From Myotis daubentonii (Eukaryota > Chordata > Mammalia > Chiroptera > Vespertilionidae), in NCBI RefSeq assembly GCF_963259705.1, contig NC_081847.1:69647754-69711753 (forward strand): a stretch of DNA of 64,000 nt, in the 5' to 3' direction. How positions within the stretch are numbered: the stretch's first letter is position 1; each line of letters opens with the position of its first letter. Positions 42,735-53,079 of this stretch are shown here, piece after piece. The notes beneath the pieces were generated by a model that saw only the letters and a program-made list of their open reading frames with translations, searched no databases and was not told where the DNA came from. Made by a program: the position numbers and the translations under genes.

Positions 42735-43402
42735 TTTTTAATTTTTATTTATCTTTGAATTAAGAAGCATTTCCAATTTTTATTCATAAAATTAATCCAA
42801 ACAGCAACAATAGATATACAGAGCCACATATCAATAACAAACCAGGAAGGAAACAAAATATTCCAGAGACATCTTGAACAATTTTAAAGGAATACACACC
42901 AGGCTAAAAACCTACAGCTACACCATGGTTACACAACAGGGTACATTTATTCCTGCTTTTTCTCAATAAGTTCTTCCTTGTATTTGCCTTTCTCTTTTCC
43001 AACTTGTCGAGATTTGGCTTTGCGTTCAATAATTTTTCCCGATCTGTGTCCAGCTGTAGCCTGGTGGTAGCCACCCTGCGGGGTGGATGCCCACGCGGAC
43101 AGTGTGCGGAGCCTTCTCGCGCTGCACCCGCTCCATGTAGATGGCATGTTTCTTCCTGTGCACCTGCACTGCCTTGCCGTTGCTGACCTTTGTAGTGTCC
43201 TCAACCACCCGGACCTCGTCGTCCTCGCAGATGGGCACGGAGCGGACATTGTACTTCTGCCGCAGCTCCTTGGAGAGCGGGGAAGGCATGATCTTGCGGG
43301 GCACGTGGAGGGGGCGTTGAAGTGGCATTTGTGGTTTTTGATGCGTCCGAGGTCACGAAGGGGTTGAACTTCATGGTGACCGTCAGGCGCCAGAAGTGCT
43401 CC
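42735..43402 (-). pseudogene. RPL26L1P: RPL26L1 processed pseudogene
   Basis: Minus-strand retrocopy of ribosomal protein L26/L26-like 1 (60S subunit). ATG at 43374 begins [10 protein letters not shown]. Later segments in other frames read [28 protein letters not shown] and ERKAKSRQVGKEKGKYKEEL, ending LIEKKQE with stop at 42947-42949. The C terminus KEELIEK matches RPL26L1 rather than RPL26 (KEETIEK). There are at least two lasting frameshifts and one compensated pair, so no working protein is made. It has no introns, a 3' UTR with AATAAA (42779-42784 on the minus strand), a T-rich + strand remnant of the poly(A) tail (42731-42752), and an 18-bp target duplication CCAACYAGGAATGTTTTA (42717-42734, 43403-43420) with one mismatch. 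The insertion site fits the L1 endonuclease TT/AAAA target. Confidence 0.92.
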
Positions 43403-43589
43403 CCAACCAGGAATGTTTTAATAGGGAGCCTCCAAAAGCTTGCACTGGAAAACCTAAGAGTAGAGAGCTCAGACTTCAGGCACCAGTACCTATTCGCAGG
43501 ATTTCTATCCCAATGAAACTCTAATTCTGAGCTCTCGACAGTCTGGACAAACTGCCCTTCACTATCTATCTCCAAAGTTTCTTATTCGT

Positions 43590-43935
43590 CACTCTCCCAT
43601 TTTCCTCCGCTTCAAACCAAGGTAACAAACGAAACCTTCAATTCTGATCTTCCTGCCGCAAGGGAACAGCAAACCTCAATCCAATAACTTCCCGCCAGAA
43701 GTCACGTCCAAATACCAGAGACTGAGGACTCCAGGCTGACTCTGTGCATGCGCAGTAACAGCTCACGGCCTAGCCTAGGCGCCCTGCGGCCTCCACAATC
43801 CCACAATCCTCTGGTCGCCCAGGCGGCCTCCACAATCCCACAATCCTCTGGTCGCCCAGGCGGCCTCCACAATCCCACAATCCTCTGGTCGCGTACTTCC
43901 GGCTTTTCTAGCTCCTCCTTAAGTGTGTTTCCTTC
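43590..43935. promoter_or_regulatory. Promoter-like patch with NRF1, ETS and CCAAT-type sites
   Basis: Moderately CpG-rich repeat-poor stretch. TGTGCATGCGCA (43743-43754) is an NRF1 site with one change, ACTTCCGG (43895-43902) is an ETS site, AATCCAATAACTTCC holds a CCAAT. It contains the 37-bp tandem repeat below. No gene was recognised on either side within a few hundred bases apart from the dead retrocopy. Confidence 0.4.
43786..43892 (+). repeat. Three tandem copies of a 37-bp unit
   Basis: Units start at 43786, 43823 and 43860 (GCGGCCTCCACAATCCCACA, then ATCCTCTGGTCGC). The copies are essentially identical, so the duplication is recent. The third copy diverges after CTGGTCGC. Confidence 0.95.
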
Positions 43936-43938
43936 GTC

Positions 43939-44171
43939 CAGGGGTGGGCAAACTTTTTGACTCGAGGGCCACAATGGGTTCTTAAAGTGGACCGGAGGGC
44001 CGGAACAAAAGCATGGATGGAGTGTTTGTGTGAACTAATACATGTTAACACTGCTGCTGGTGAAGGAGTGGAGGGGAGAGCAAGAGAACCCTCCGCTCTT
44101 TCGGTTCCGCGGGCCGGATAGAACAGCCCAAGGGCCGATCCTGCCCGCGGGCCGTAGTTTGCCCACGGCTG
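43939..44171 (+). mobile_element. Non-autonomous hAT element, copy 2 (GTGGGCAAAC termini)
   Basis: Starts CAGGGGTGGGCAAACTTTTT and ends GCCGTAGTTTGCCCACGGCTG, the opposite orientation to the copy at 35072-35294. Shares AAAGCATGGATGGAGTGTTTG and GAACTAATA. The middle differs (CTGCTGGTGAAGGAGTGGAG). No clean target duplication is seen. Confidence 0.85.
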
Positions 44172-44179
44172 GTCCAGGG

Positions 44180-44600
44180 CCTCTGGCTGGAGAGGATTTT
44201 CCCGTTTTGGCGTTGGTAGCTGTTTACTATTTGGAACCAGTGAAGTGTCGGGAGTCCTGCCGCTGCCGTGACCATGTGGGTCCCAAGCGCACTCGTGAAA
44301 CAACCGCCATTCAGCCCACGTCCCGGTTCGCAAGGAGAAAGGTACTGTGCTGGGCCGTTTCCAATCGGGTCTTCCTCTTCCTTCCCCAGCACACCCCACA
44401 CCTACCCCAGGCCGAGCACCCCAACCCCGCAGACCCTTAAGGCCTCCCCCTATTTCTTCCACTTTCCCCATCAAACTCGCACCCTATCGCGTTGCCTAGA
44501 GGCGCCCCTAACCGCTCCTGGGGGGCGGGCCAGCCTGGGCGAGGGGCCGTGGTGTCTGGTCTCTGGTCGTTCGTTGTTCTGGTGTTATGGTAGCTGGCTT
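44180..44600 (+). other. CpG-containing exon-like segment, unassigned
   Basis: Follows the promoter-like patch. GTGACCATGTGGGTCCCAAG gives an ATG at 44273 and the open frame runs through to a possible donor GGAGAAAG/GTACTG (44342). I recognise no protein. It could be the first exon of an uncharacterised transcript or just flanking unique sequence. Confidence 0.25.
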
Positions 44601-45020
44601 TTTATATATATAGAAGATTGTTGTTTTGTGGGGGTCTTTTTGGTCTTCAGCTCTGTTTCAACACATATATAGATTCATGTAACCACCATTTGACTGCACT
44701 TTGAATCCACATAAATAGTATTATACTATAAATCCCCATCAGTTTCCGACTCCTTTCATTTCATGTTTTAAAGACTCCATCACTGTGTACACGTCTGTTG
44801 CACCAACAGCTGCCCAGACCTCCATGGTGTGTCCCCACATCTTCCCTGGGAGGACACCGGAGTCACCTCCAGCTTCCCCACCACGGACAATGTTGAGATG
44901 AGCACCCCAGACTTGTCCCTGGGAGCCATGCCAAACATCTCCCTGGAATTTATACCCAGTAGCAGGATCCCTGGGGCTTAGGGTCAGTGTATACCTAATG
45001 GTCTCTAAATCCCATGTCAC
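44600..45020 (+). repeat. Old L1 3'-region fragment (L1M type)
   Basis: CATATATAGATTCATGTAACC, CCACATAAATAGTATTATAC, TGGAATTTATACCCAGTAGCAG, ATCCCTGGGGCTTAGGG follow the order of the ancient L1 3' end. Strongly diverged. Confidence 0.55.
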
Positions 45021-46280
45021 TCACAAGCGTCATAAGCTATATAGCGACAGGACGCACGGATGGGGCTGTTCCAGGTGTTAAAATGCTGACATCCTTCCTC
45101 TCTGGTGGGTAAATAGCTGCTTCTCTGTCATCCAAGTCTCCTGAGGGCTCACTTCAACTCCTTGACCCCAGCTCCTCCCAGAACCCCTGGCTTTTCTCAG
45201 GATCCAGCAAGGAATGGGTTGCATCTGACCCGGCAAGGTCTTCCAGGGTCCTGCTCCAGTTCCCAGTGTCCATTCTTGACTGTGACACATTTTGAATATC
45301 ATCCTTGTCCATGACCCTGTGTAAGGGAAAGAGCTGGAAAAGGGCTCCAGAGGTGAAGGTCAAGTCCACCCCAGCCAGTCTCTGGCAAGCTCTCTCCCCT
45401 ACTGGATTCCCGCAGCAGGAGACCAGCACTTGAGGGCTTGCCATGCCATCTGGAAACAGCCTCGCGTAATCCTGAGAGCTAGGCAGTGGTTCTCCCCATT
45501 TGATAGATGAAGAAACTGAGGCCCAGGGAGTGACTGTAACTTGCCCAAGGTCACAAAGTGAGTGAGGAGCAGACAAGGAAGTTTGAGGGGACTCCACTCC
45601 ACACCGCACCACATGCAGTAAAATGCGCCAGCCCCCCACCTCACACATCTTTTATGCATGAGTATGGGAGAGATGAGCTGGATTGCACTTGACTAGTTGG
45701 CACAGCGCTATGTTGTGTAGATATTTAAACACTCAATAATTTAGATTTTGCCATTACTTTTGGAGCTAATCTTTTTTTTTTTTTTTTTCATTCACATCTC
45801 GAACTTTTTTTAGATAGGGACTTGACAAGAAGATCCAGGGCTATTTATTCTGAATACCTGAACGTCACATGTGGTCCTGGGCCCTGCCAGTCACTGGGCC
45901 GAGGCTGTCCCTCTGTCTCAATGATGGGCCCTGGTGGCCCCAGCTGCAGTCCATCTGGGGAGGAGAGAGATACAGAGGTCAGTCAACCTGGGGCCTGGCC
46001 CTCTCCGGGCTCCCAGGTCTGCCCTTGAGGCTCAAGATTCCCAAAGGCCAAGGTCCTGTAGGTCCCGTAGCATTGAGCTCAGGCAGGCTGGGCGGCTCAG
46101 CACAGTGATTCTCCGAGGCTAGCAGGCGGCAAGCAGTGGGAGACTCCTGGTGGAGGCTGAAAGTTATTGGTGGGTTTTTGTTTGTTTATTTGTTTATTGC
46201 TGGTTTATTTATTGTCTGTTTTTAAGGTGGAGAAGCAGAGGAAAGAATGGTGGCTTGGGATGCCAGGATTACAGGCTTAG
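45021..46280. other. Intergenic sequence, no gene seen
   Basis: Contains a MIR core at 45490-45570 (GATAGATGAAGAAACTGAGG, CTTGCCCAAGGTCACAAAG) and a T-run at 45770-45788. Nothing else recognised. Confidence 0.5.
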
Positions 46281-46284
46281 AAAC

Positions 46285-46780
46285 CTGGTCCAAATTAATA
46301 ACAGTGGCAACTAATACCTGCATCTGTTGGGCATCTAGTAGACGTCAGGCACTATATTCCCAGGATCTGATTTAAGCTGTTTCGGGGTGCAGGCAGGGCA
46401 TAGGTGCAAAATATGGAAGAGCCAGTACAGCATGTGTGGGTCCATCAGAACATGCAGACCCTTGAGGCTCCCAGGGGGCGTTGACCTTGAGGTTTTCGGT
46501 CATAGCAATGGGAGGTGCCCCTAAGTGGGACAGAGGTAGTCACAGGAAAGAGCACTAGACCCACTGGCTATTTGCCGACCACCATGAAAGTATTTACAAC
46601 ATTTAACAAGCCCACGGAATACCAAGTCATGATAACCAGCACTGTCAGCATCGTGTCCACTTCACAGTCAAGGAAACTGAGGCTCAGGGAGATAATGGTG
46701 ACTTGCACCTCTAGTCAGGGCAGGCTACCTGAATTCAGACCTAGGTTGGGCTCACTCCAGGCTCATACTTTTCATTATTA
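46285..46780. repeat. MIR SINE fragments
   Basis: AATAACAGTGGCAACTAATACC, GCATCTAGTAGACGTCAGGC; then CCACTTCACAGTCAAGGAAAC, TGAGGCTCAGGGAGATAATGG. Two pieces with unique DNA between. Confidence 0.65.
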
Positions 46781-46799
46781 GGCCCCTAATGTTTACTTC

Positions 46800-47455
46800 G
46801 CTGTCCCAGCCCAGAGGACTCATGTTCTAAGTATTCCTATTCCCCAAATGCCTTAACATAGTCCTTCCAGCTACAGTCTCCAGCTCAAAGGTTGGCAGCC
46901 TGGGTGGGAGGAGGAGAAGAGTGAATTGGGCCATAGCCCAGGACAGTCATGGCACCACTCTCAGGCCTGGCAGCCGCTGGCACCTGGCTAGCCTCTCATC
47001 TCCCTGGGCTCCAGGTGAGAGGAGAGGGAGCCAGGACCTCCGGGGACCGGGCAGCGTGGCTTCCTCTGATTCCCTGGAGGCCGCCTGCTCTGAGCCCAGA
47101 ATTACGAGCAGCCAGCGGTGGCCAGTGCTCCGGGGCACCCAGGACAGCAGCCTCGAGCTGCCCACTTCCACCTGCCCAGCCTGAGCCTCTGCCAGGGCTC
47201 CCCTCCTGCCAGGTTCCCAGGACGGGCCAGAGCAGGAGAGAAGCGGAGGGAGGCTCTGGGCCACAGGAAACAGTGTAAAACCAGGGCACCAGGGACTCAG
47301 ACCCAAGAGGGGCCGGGGTGGGGATGGGGCTCCGGAGTCTGGGGTGGGCAGAGAGTGAGCGCCCCGAAAAGCACAGAGCTTTTCCTGAGGGCCTTTCCCT
47401 GAGGGAGGTGCAGTCTGCTGGGGTTCAGGCCTCAAGGTGAGAGCTGCGGGGGGCC
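46800..47455. other. Unique GC-rich sequence, no gene seen
   Basis: Open frames on both strands (for example minus 46947-47435) match no family I know and no splice or promoter evidence supports them. Confidence 0.5.
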
Positions 47456-47660
47456 GGTGAGAAAAAGCAATGAATTTAAAAGGAATTAGTCAGGAGGAGG
47501 TGACAGGCCCATTCTGAAGCAAGATGAATGGGTTTCAGTTGGCGAAAATGATTCTAATTTATAATCTGCTTCTTGCTGCCGCTCGCCAATTAATTCTCTA
47601 TAGATACATAAATAGGCCGCGTGTTTGCTTTGCTTCAAACATAATAAACATTACACTCTG
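47455..47660. promoter_or_regulatory. Candidate enhancer block with homeodomain sites
   Basis: Repeat-free AT-rich block: CAATGAATTTAAAAGGAATTAG, GATTCTAATTTATAATCTGC, CTCGCCAATTAATTCTC, AGATACATAAATAGG, AACATAATAAACATTACAC. It is flanked by GC-rich unique DNA. Its appearance is that of deeply conserved non-coding DNA, which cannot be confirmed without an alignment. Confidence 0.45.
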
Positions 47661-48034
47661 TCCTCTTCTTTTGTGCCGGTTCCTGTCACGGCATTAGTCC
47701 CCACAGCTAATTCCTCACACCTGTCTCTGCCACTCAGGGGAGCGGGGCTGAGTGGGGGGGAAGTGCCCGGCTCCAGAAACTCCTGGCACCAGGAGATAAA
47801 TGACCCACCCCAAAGCTGTGGGCATACGCAGGGAGCCTGGGCACCCACTTGCTCAGAAGAAGCCCAGGGAGGGGAGGAGGGGGGACAGCAGGAGGAAGGG
47901 GAGTCCCCCAGCCTCCTCTTGAGCTTTCTATGCCACACTCCCAGCAGGGAAGGACAGGGGAGACAGAACCTGCCTTCATTTCTTTTGGTCCTTCCATCAT
48001 TTGTCTCCAGCTCACCGCGCTCCCCAGCCTGACA

Positions 48035-48122
48035 TACTTGCCTCCCTCCTGGCTCTTCCTCAAACACACCTGGCCCGCCCCTGCTCCTGGCTTTTGCACT
48101 TGCTGTTCCCACTGCCTGGACA
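48035..48122 (+). repeat. L2 LINE, first half (interrupted by Ves)
   Basis: GCTTTTGCACTTGCTGTTCCC and ACTGCCTGGACAGC are the L2 3' phrases; the element resumes at 48360. Confidence 0.75.
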
Positions 48123-48136
48123 GCTTTTTCTTTAAA

Positions 48137-48359
48137 AAAAAAAATATATTTTTTTTTTATTGATTTCAGAGAGGAAGGGAGAGGAAGAGAGAGATAGAAA
48201 CATCGATGATGAGATTCATTGATTGGCTGTCTCCTGCACACACACTACTGGGGGTCAAGCCTGCAACTCAGGCATGTGCCCTTGACCAGAATCGAACCTG
48301 AGACCTTTGAGTCCAGAGGCTGATGCTCTGTCCACTGAGCCAAACTGGCTAAGGCAAAC
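48137..48359 (-). mobile_element. Ves SINE, copy 2
   Basis: Antisense Ves with poly(T) start, ATTGATTTCAGAGAGGAAGG, GATAGAAACATCGATGATG, GATTGGCTGTCTCCTGCAC, GACCAGAATCGAACCTGAGAC, TCCACTGAGCCAAACTGGC. The 14-bp duplication GCTTTTTCTYTAAA (48123-48136, 48360-48373) has one mismatch. Inserted in an L2. Confidence 0.96.
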
Positions 48360-48665
48360 GCTTTTTCTCTAAAGAGCCACCTCCTTCGTGCCTTTCTTTA
48401 TATGTCTTACCTTGTAGTGCAATATTTTTCTGACCCCCTTTCCCAAACGTGGATTCCTTCTTGGAAATTCTGTGCCCCTTTCCTGCTTTAAATGCCTCCT
48501 TAGCACTATCACCATCTAATGTACTATTTGTTTTACTAGTTTCTCTTGTTGTCTTCCCCAAGTGGAATGGAAGTCCATGGGCTCTCTATCTCTGTGTTCA
48601 CTGCTGTACCCTCAGGGCCTGGCACATAGCAGATGCTCAGTAAATATTTGCTGAGTGAATGGATG
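48360..48665 (+). repeat. L2 LINE, second half with 3' end
   Basis: CTAATGTACTATTTGTTTTAC, CCAAGTGGAATGGAAGTCC, CACTGCTGTACCCTCAGGGC, GGCACATAGCAGATGCTCAG, TAAATATTTGCTGAGTGAAT. Continues the copy at 48035. Confidence 0.85.
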
Positions 48666-48709
48666 AATGAATAAGGTGGGGATGGGATGGGAGGACAGAC
48701 CCGATGGAG

Positions 48710-48930
48710 CCCAGGGATTGAAATGATAACTCCAGCTCATCAGCTACCTGACCCCTGAGAGGTAGGCAACACTGAGGTGCAGGGAGTCGGGGTTGACTTG
48801 CCCAGGTGACACATGAGTTAGTGATGGAGAGGGGACTAGAATCTCCTCCATCCAGGCAGGATGCTGGGGAAACTGAAACTCAGGGAGATGGTGTGTCTCA
48901 CCCAAGGTCATACAGTTATTTATTCATTGT
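48710..48930 (+). repeat. MIR SINE fragments
   Basis: GATTGAAATGATAACTCCAG, CTTGCCCAGGTGACACATG, GCTGGGGAAACTGAAACTC and ACCCAAGGTCATACAG. Confidence 0.6.
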
Positions 48931-49570
48931 AACTACCCTGTGCCAGGCTCAGTTCTAGGAGATGAGGATGCACCAGTGACCAAGGCAGGTAAGATCCCTG
49001 CCCTCACAGAACTCACAGTCTAGAGGGGGACCTGGGCATTGGACAAGTTAACAAATCAGTGAAAGTGTCAGTGCTAATCAAGAGCCAAGAAGAGAAGTCA
49101 ACCAGGTGAAAAGATAGAGAGCGATGTCCAGGGTGAGGTGGAGTGTGTGTGTGTGTGTGTGTGTGGGGGGGGGGGCGTCATTTTACTTGAGTGGCCAGGG
49201 AAGCCCCTGTAAGAAGGAGCCTGAGCAGAGACCCCACTGACGAGAATAAAGCCTTGTGGACACAGAGCAGGATTTCCATTCACATCAGCCTGCTCCGAAG
49301 TGCGTGTTCTTCCCCAGTTGAACTGTGTTGTCACTGAAAACGAGCATTCAGTGAGGAGTGAGGTGACAGTGAGGAGACTATCAAGTGAAGTCAGAGGCAC
49401 TCGCTTTCAGTGGATGACATGTGAGTTGGGGCCTGAAACCTGGGCGGTGGGGAGAGAGAACCAATAGCAAGAGCCTCTCAAGTAGGGGCCAGCACAGGAG
49501 CGAAGGCCTGGAGGCGGGGATGGGGAGGTTCAGGCAGAGGTAACTGGCTCTGGGGGAGGGAGGGGAGAAG
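48930..49570 (-). repeat. L2 LINE, antisense
   Basis: CCCTGTGCCAGGCTCAGTTC, GATCCCTGCCCTCACAGAAC, AGTCTAGAGGGGGACC, CCAGGGAAGCCCCTGTAAG, GACATGTGAGTTGGGGCCTG. Carries a (GT)n run at 49142-49165. Confidence 0.65.
49142..49165 (+). repeat. (GT)n microsatellite with G tail
   Basis: GTGTGTGTGTGTGTGTGTGT followed by a run of G. Confidence 0.9.
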
Positions 49571-49992
49571 CACTGATTTGTAGTGTGTGCCAATTTTCAT
49601 GGTGTAAATACTCTCAACAGGGCCAATTTCAAGGGCTTGGAAAACTGGCTTGGAAAATTCCTGAAAAATCCAATAATTGGCTTTGATGAGCTAGTTCAAG
49701 CCAGCTCCAGCGGTTTTGGGTACCAAATAAGGGTGCTGGCCAGATGGCATCCATATAGGGGAAGAGCAAGAAATGGTTGGAAGAAGTATGTATGGAGCAG
49801 AAAATTCCTGGACTCTACTAACTGGAAGGGTCCTCAGTCGTTATGAATTTGCCTCTCTTTCTGACTTCACAGAATAGAAAACCAATGCCAGGAGAGAGCC
49901 AGGGACTTATCCCAAAACACGCAGAGAGTTGGGGCCAGAGCCAGGACTGGGAGGCGAGCTCAGACTCCTCAGGGTAACCTCTCTGCTGCTGC

Positions 49993-50276
49993 TTCTTTTT
50001 TTAATTTTATTTTTCAATTATAGTTTGCATTCAATATTGTTTTGTGTTAGTTTCAGGTGTACAGCATAGTGGTTAGACAATCATATACTTTACAAAACGA
50101 TCCCCCTGGTATTTCAAGTACCCATCTGTCACCATACATAGTTATTGCAATATTATTGACTATATTCCCTATGCTGCACTTTACAGCCCCGTGACTATTT
50201 TGTAACTACCAGTTTTCACTTCTTAATCCCTTCACCTCCCCCCCCCACCCCCCCCACCCCCGCCAGCTCCCTAGCC
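49993..50276 (-). mobile_element. 5'-truncated L1 insertion (3' UTR only)
   Basis: Antisense to its poly(A), starting with a T run at 49993. TTTCAGGTGTACAGCATAGT, ACTTTACAAAACGATCCCCC, ACCATACATAGTTATTGC, TATTGACTATATTCCCTATG and CCCGTGACTATTTTGTAAC are the L1 3' UTR phrases shared by laurasiatherians. The target duplication CTCTGCTGCTTCTT recurs at both sides (near 49981 and 50279). Confidence 0.85.
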
Positions 50277-50429
50277 CCTCTCTGCTGCTTCTTAAAGGGT
50301 CATGATCCTTGATGGCTCCATCAGGCCTGACAGCCAAGGACTCTGCCACCCATGTGAGGCAGGGAGAGGGAAGCAATAAGGGATGTGTATTTCAGGTCCA
50401 TTGAAGGGCAGAGGTGGGAGAGAGAGCTT

Positions 50430-50720
50430 AATGCCAACTGGTACAGTGATACTTAAGCTGGGTTTTGAAGGGTAAATAGGAGTTTTCCAGCAAGAGAAAG
50501 GAAGGAGGAGATCTCCAAGGGGCAGGAGTGGCATTATAAAAGTTCAGTGTGTGATAAGCAAACTAAAAGCATTTGGCATGACTGGGATGTCAGGGGCAAG
50601 AAGAAAGCAACGAGAAATGAAGCCAGAGAGGTGATGCCCTGCTCCTCACGCTGAAGCGATAATGGTGGGCTTTCAGGCAGCCTCAGAGGAGCTATTTCTA
50701 GATGTGCCCTCCTGTCTCAT
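50430..50720 (-). repeat. L2 LINE, antisense
   Basis: GCTGGGTTTTGAAGGGTAAA, TAGGAGTTTTCCAGCAAGAG, GCATTTGGCATGACTGGG, GCCAGAGAGGTGATGCC. Confidence 0.55.
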
Positions 50721-51836
50721 CAGAAGCAGGCGAGCGAGGTCCTCTTCCCGGTGAGTGAGGGCCTGCCATGGGGGATGGCCAGGTTCCCCAGCATCACGGC
50801 CTTTCCCTGCAGGTTCTCCGCGAGTCACTCCTCCCAGGGCAGGTCTCTCCCTCCCCGGCCCCTGCTGATCCCCCTTCCCCTCCTGCTGGCTGCTCTTCTC
50901 CAGGCCAGGAATAGAACCTCACATCTGACAATCTCAGTGGTGTTTAAATTTAATGGGCCCTCCTCCCTTTTTCCTCCTCAGCACCTGGGCTGGGTGCTCT
51001 GCAGCAGCCCTGGGAGAGGCAGTTGAATAATGCAGGGAGAGTGGAGTGTTTGAAGTGTTGGGGTGGGGGGGAGGCCTTGTGTGTGGCAGGACTGACTCAC
51101 CTTGCACCCCAGGGAAGGGGGTTCAGGAGGGATGGTCCGGGCGCTCAGGGCCTGCTCCCCTCTCATTGTGTCGTAGGCCCTTCAAGAATGCCCCAGGAGC
51201 CCTACTTCCATCTCCATGCAGCCATCTGAGGGTGAGACTCGGCCCCAGAGGCTAGCTGGGCTGAGGGGGAAGGACTGGAAGAAGGGGAGGCATGTCTTTC
51301 CCAGTGGACTGTCCTGGCTTTGGACTTGGTTCTAGAGAGAGAGAAGAGGGGCAGAGCGTGTGTGGGAGGCAGAGGGTTGGGGAGCCCCTTCAGGGAGGTG
51401 GGATGCAGGTAGAGATGGAGGGCTGGGTGCCTCAGCAGCTGGGTGGGTGGCTCCAGGTGTAAAACTGGGCTCCCTGCCTGGCTGTGTCCGCTGTCCATGG
51501 TGCTGCCTCAGTTTGGGTCCTAGATGGCCATGCTGGACTTGCCCTCCTTGACCTAGAAGTTCCCTAAACCTGGGCTCCTGCCTCTGCCTCAGCCCACCAG
51601 ACCCCTGAAAACTAAGCAGCCTTTCAATTTTGTAGCTTTGACACCTTTTCAGCCATTTTTTCCCCTTCCTTCACTCATTCATTCAACAAGGTTTTACTGA
51701 GCATCTACTATGTGCTGTATCCACAGGACACAGCAGTGAAAAAAACAGACTCAGTCCTTATCCCCCTTAACTGTGTTCCATTCCTGTGCCCACTGCCTTG
51801 AGGAGAAAGGTGGAGCACTGGGAGGGATCTAGGCTT

Positions 51837-51879
<43 letters not shown>

Positions 51880-52020
51880 TTTTTGAAAGAGAGACATTTG
51901 TTGGTCCACTTACTTATGCATTCATTGGTTGATTCCTGTATGAGTCCTGATTGGGGACTGAACCCACAAACTTGGTGTATCTGGACGATGCTCCAACCAA
52001 CTGAGCTACTTGGCCAAAGT
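51837..52020 (-). mobile_element. tRNA-derived SINE with (TTTA)n tail
   Basis: (TTTA)12 tail at 51837-51884, then AGAGAGACATTTGTTGGTCC, GATTCCTGTATGAGTCCTG, GGGGACTGAACCCACAAAC, GATGCTCCAACCAACTGAGC. Duplication GGGATCTAGGCTTT / GGGACCCAGGCTTT flanks it (51824, 52021). A relative of Ves from a different subfamily, older than the other copies. Confidence 0.8.
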
Positions 52021-52155
52021 GGGACCCAGGCTTTAATCCCTATTGTGTCCCTGACTTGTTCTGAGTCCTCTGGCAACCCCCCCCCCCCTTTAAATCTGGG
52101 TGTCTCCATCTGGAACATAGGGCTAATAACCTTACCTTGCGGAGTTGTTATTCTT

Positions 52156-52367
52156 TTTTAAAATATATATTTTATTGATTTCAGAGAGGAAGAGAGACGG
52201 AGAGAGAAAAACATCAATGATGAGAGAGAATCATTGATTAGCTGCCTCCTGCACACCTCCCCTGGGGATGGAGCCTGCAACCTGGGCATGTGCCCTGACC
52301 GGGAATCGAACCGTGATCTCCTAGTTCATAGGTCGACACTCAACCACTGAGCCATGCCAGCTGGGCT
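52156..52367 (-). mobile_element. Ves SINE, copy 3 (perfect duplication)
   Basis: ATTGATTTCAGAGAGGAAGA, AACATCAATGATGAGAGAG, GATTAGCTGCCTCCTGCAC, GACCGGGAATCGAACCG and CAACCACTGAGCCATGCC. The 15-bp duplication GGAGTTGTTATTCTT is identical on both sides (52141-52155, 52368-52382). Confidence 0.97.
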
Positions 52368-52382
52368 GGAGTTGTTATTCTT

Positions 52383-52600
52383 AATAAGTACAGCAGACAC
52401 TCATTCTAAGTGTCCTACATTGATTCACTCATTCAGTCCTCCCCCAGCACTTAGATGTAGGCACTGTTATCATCATCCCCATTTTACTAGTATCTTTGAG
52501 GAAACGGAGACATGGAGAGGTACAGTCACTTGCCCAGGATGACACAGTTGGTAAATGGGCGATGGGATTTGAACCCAGACTGTCTGGCTCCAGAATGCAC
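52383..52600 (+). repeat. MIR SINE, interrupted by the Ves insertion
   Basis: CATTCATTCTAAGTGTCCTAC-type start, then CCCATTTTACTAGTATCTTTG, CACTTGCCCAGGATGACAC, GGGATTTGAACCCAGACTG. The 52100-52150 segment (CATAGGGCTAATAACCTTAC) belongs to an adjacent MIR of the opposite strand. Confidence 0.7.
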
Positions 52601-53040
52601 GCGATGTGTTTAGGCGAGCAGCAAGCTGAGCTCTGAGAGCAGGTGGCTCCCTGCAGGCTGGCTGCTCCCCTCCCTCTGCCCCCTCTTCTGGCAGCCGGTG
52701 GGATCGCTCCCTGGCTGGCAGCCCCCTCTCCCCCAGGGAGTCTGCTTTCCTCCCCACCCCTGTGCTTGGTTGCCTAGTGTAGGAAGCCAGGGTTGGCAGA
52801 GGTGTAGAGTCCCTTGCGAGGGACCTCCATCCTTGTCTCTGTCCCTGGTCCCTTCCTGGGAGGGGCTGGGGTGCACCCTGACTGCCCCCCCGCGCCCCCC
52901 CCCCCCTCCGGCGGGCTGGCGGTCCTGTGCTTGCGCTGACATTTCTTTGGTTGTTCATGTCACTGGCCCTTCAGCCTGTGCGGTTTTACAAATGTGCTGG
53001 CGAGATGAAAGCACCAGGAACAGCGACTGGAGAGCAAGTT
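52601..53040. other. Unique GC-rich sequence, no gene seen
   Basis: Contains a C-rich run at 52882-52908. Nothing recognised. Confidence 0.45.
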
Positions 53041-53079
53041 CGGAAAAGCTTTTAACTTCCAGCTCCCACAGACAAAGCA

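Noticed and set aside
42947..43374. RPL26L1 as a working intronless gene
   Set aside because: The reading frame shifts at least twice without repair, and a poly(A) remnant and target duplication mark it as a retrocopy.
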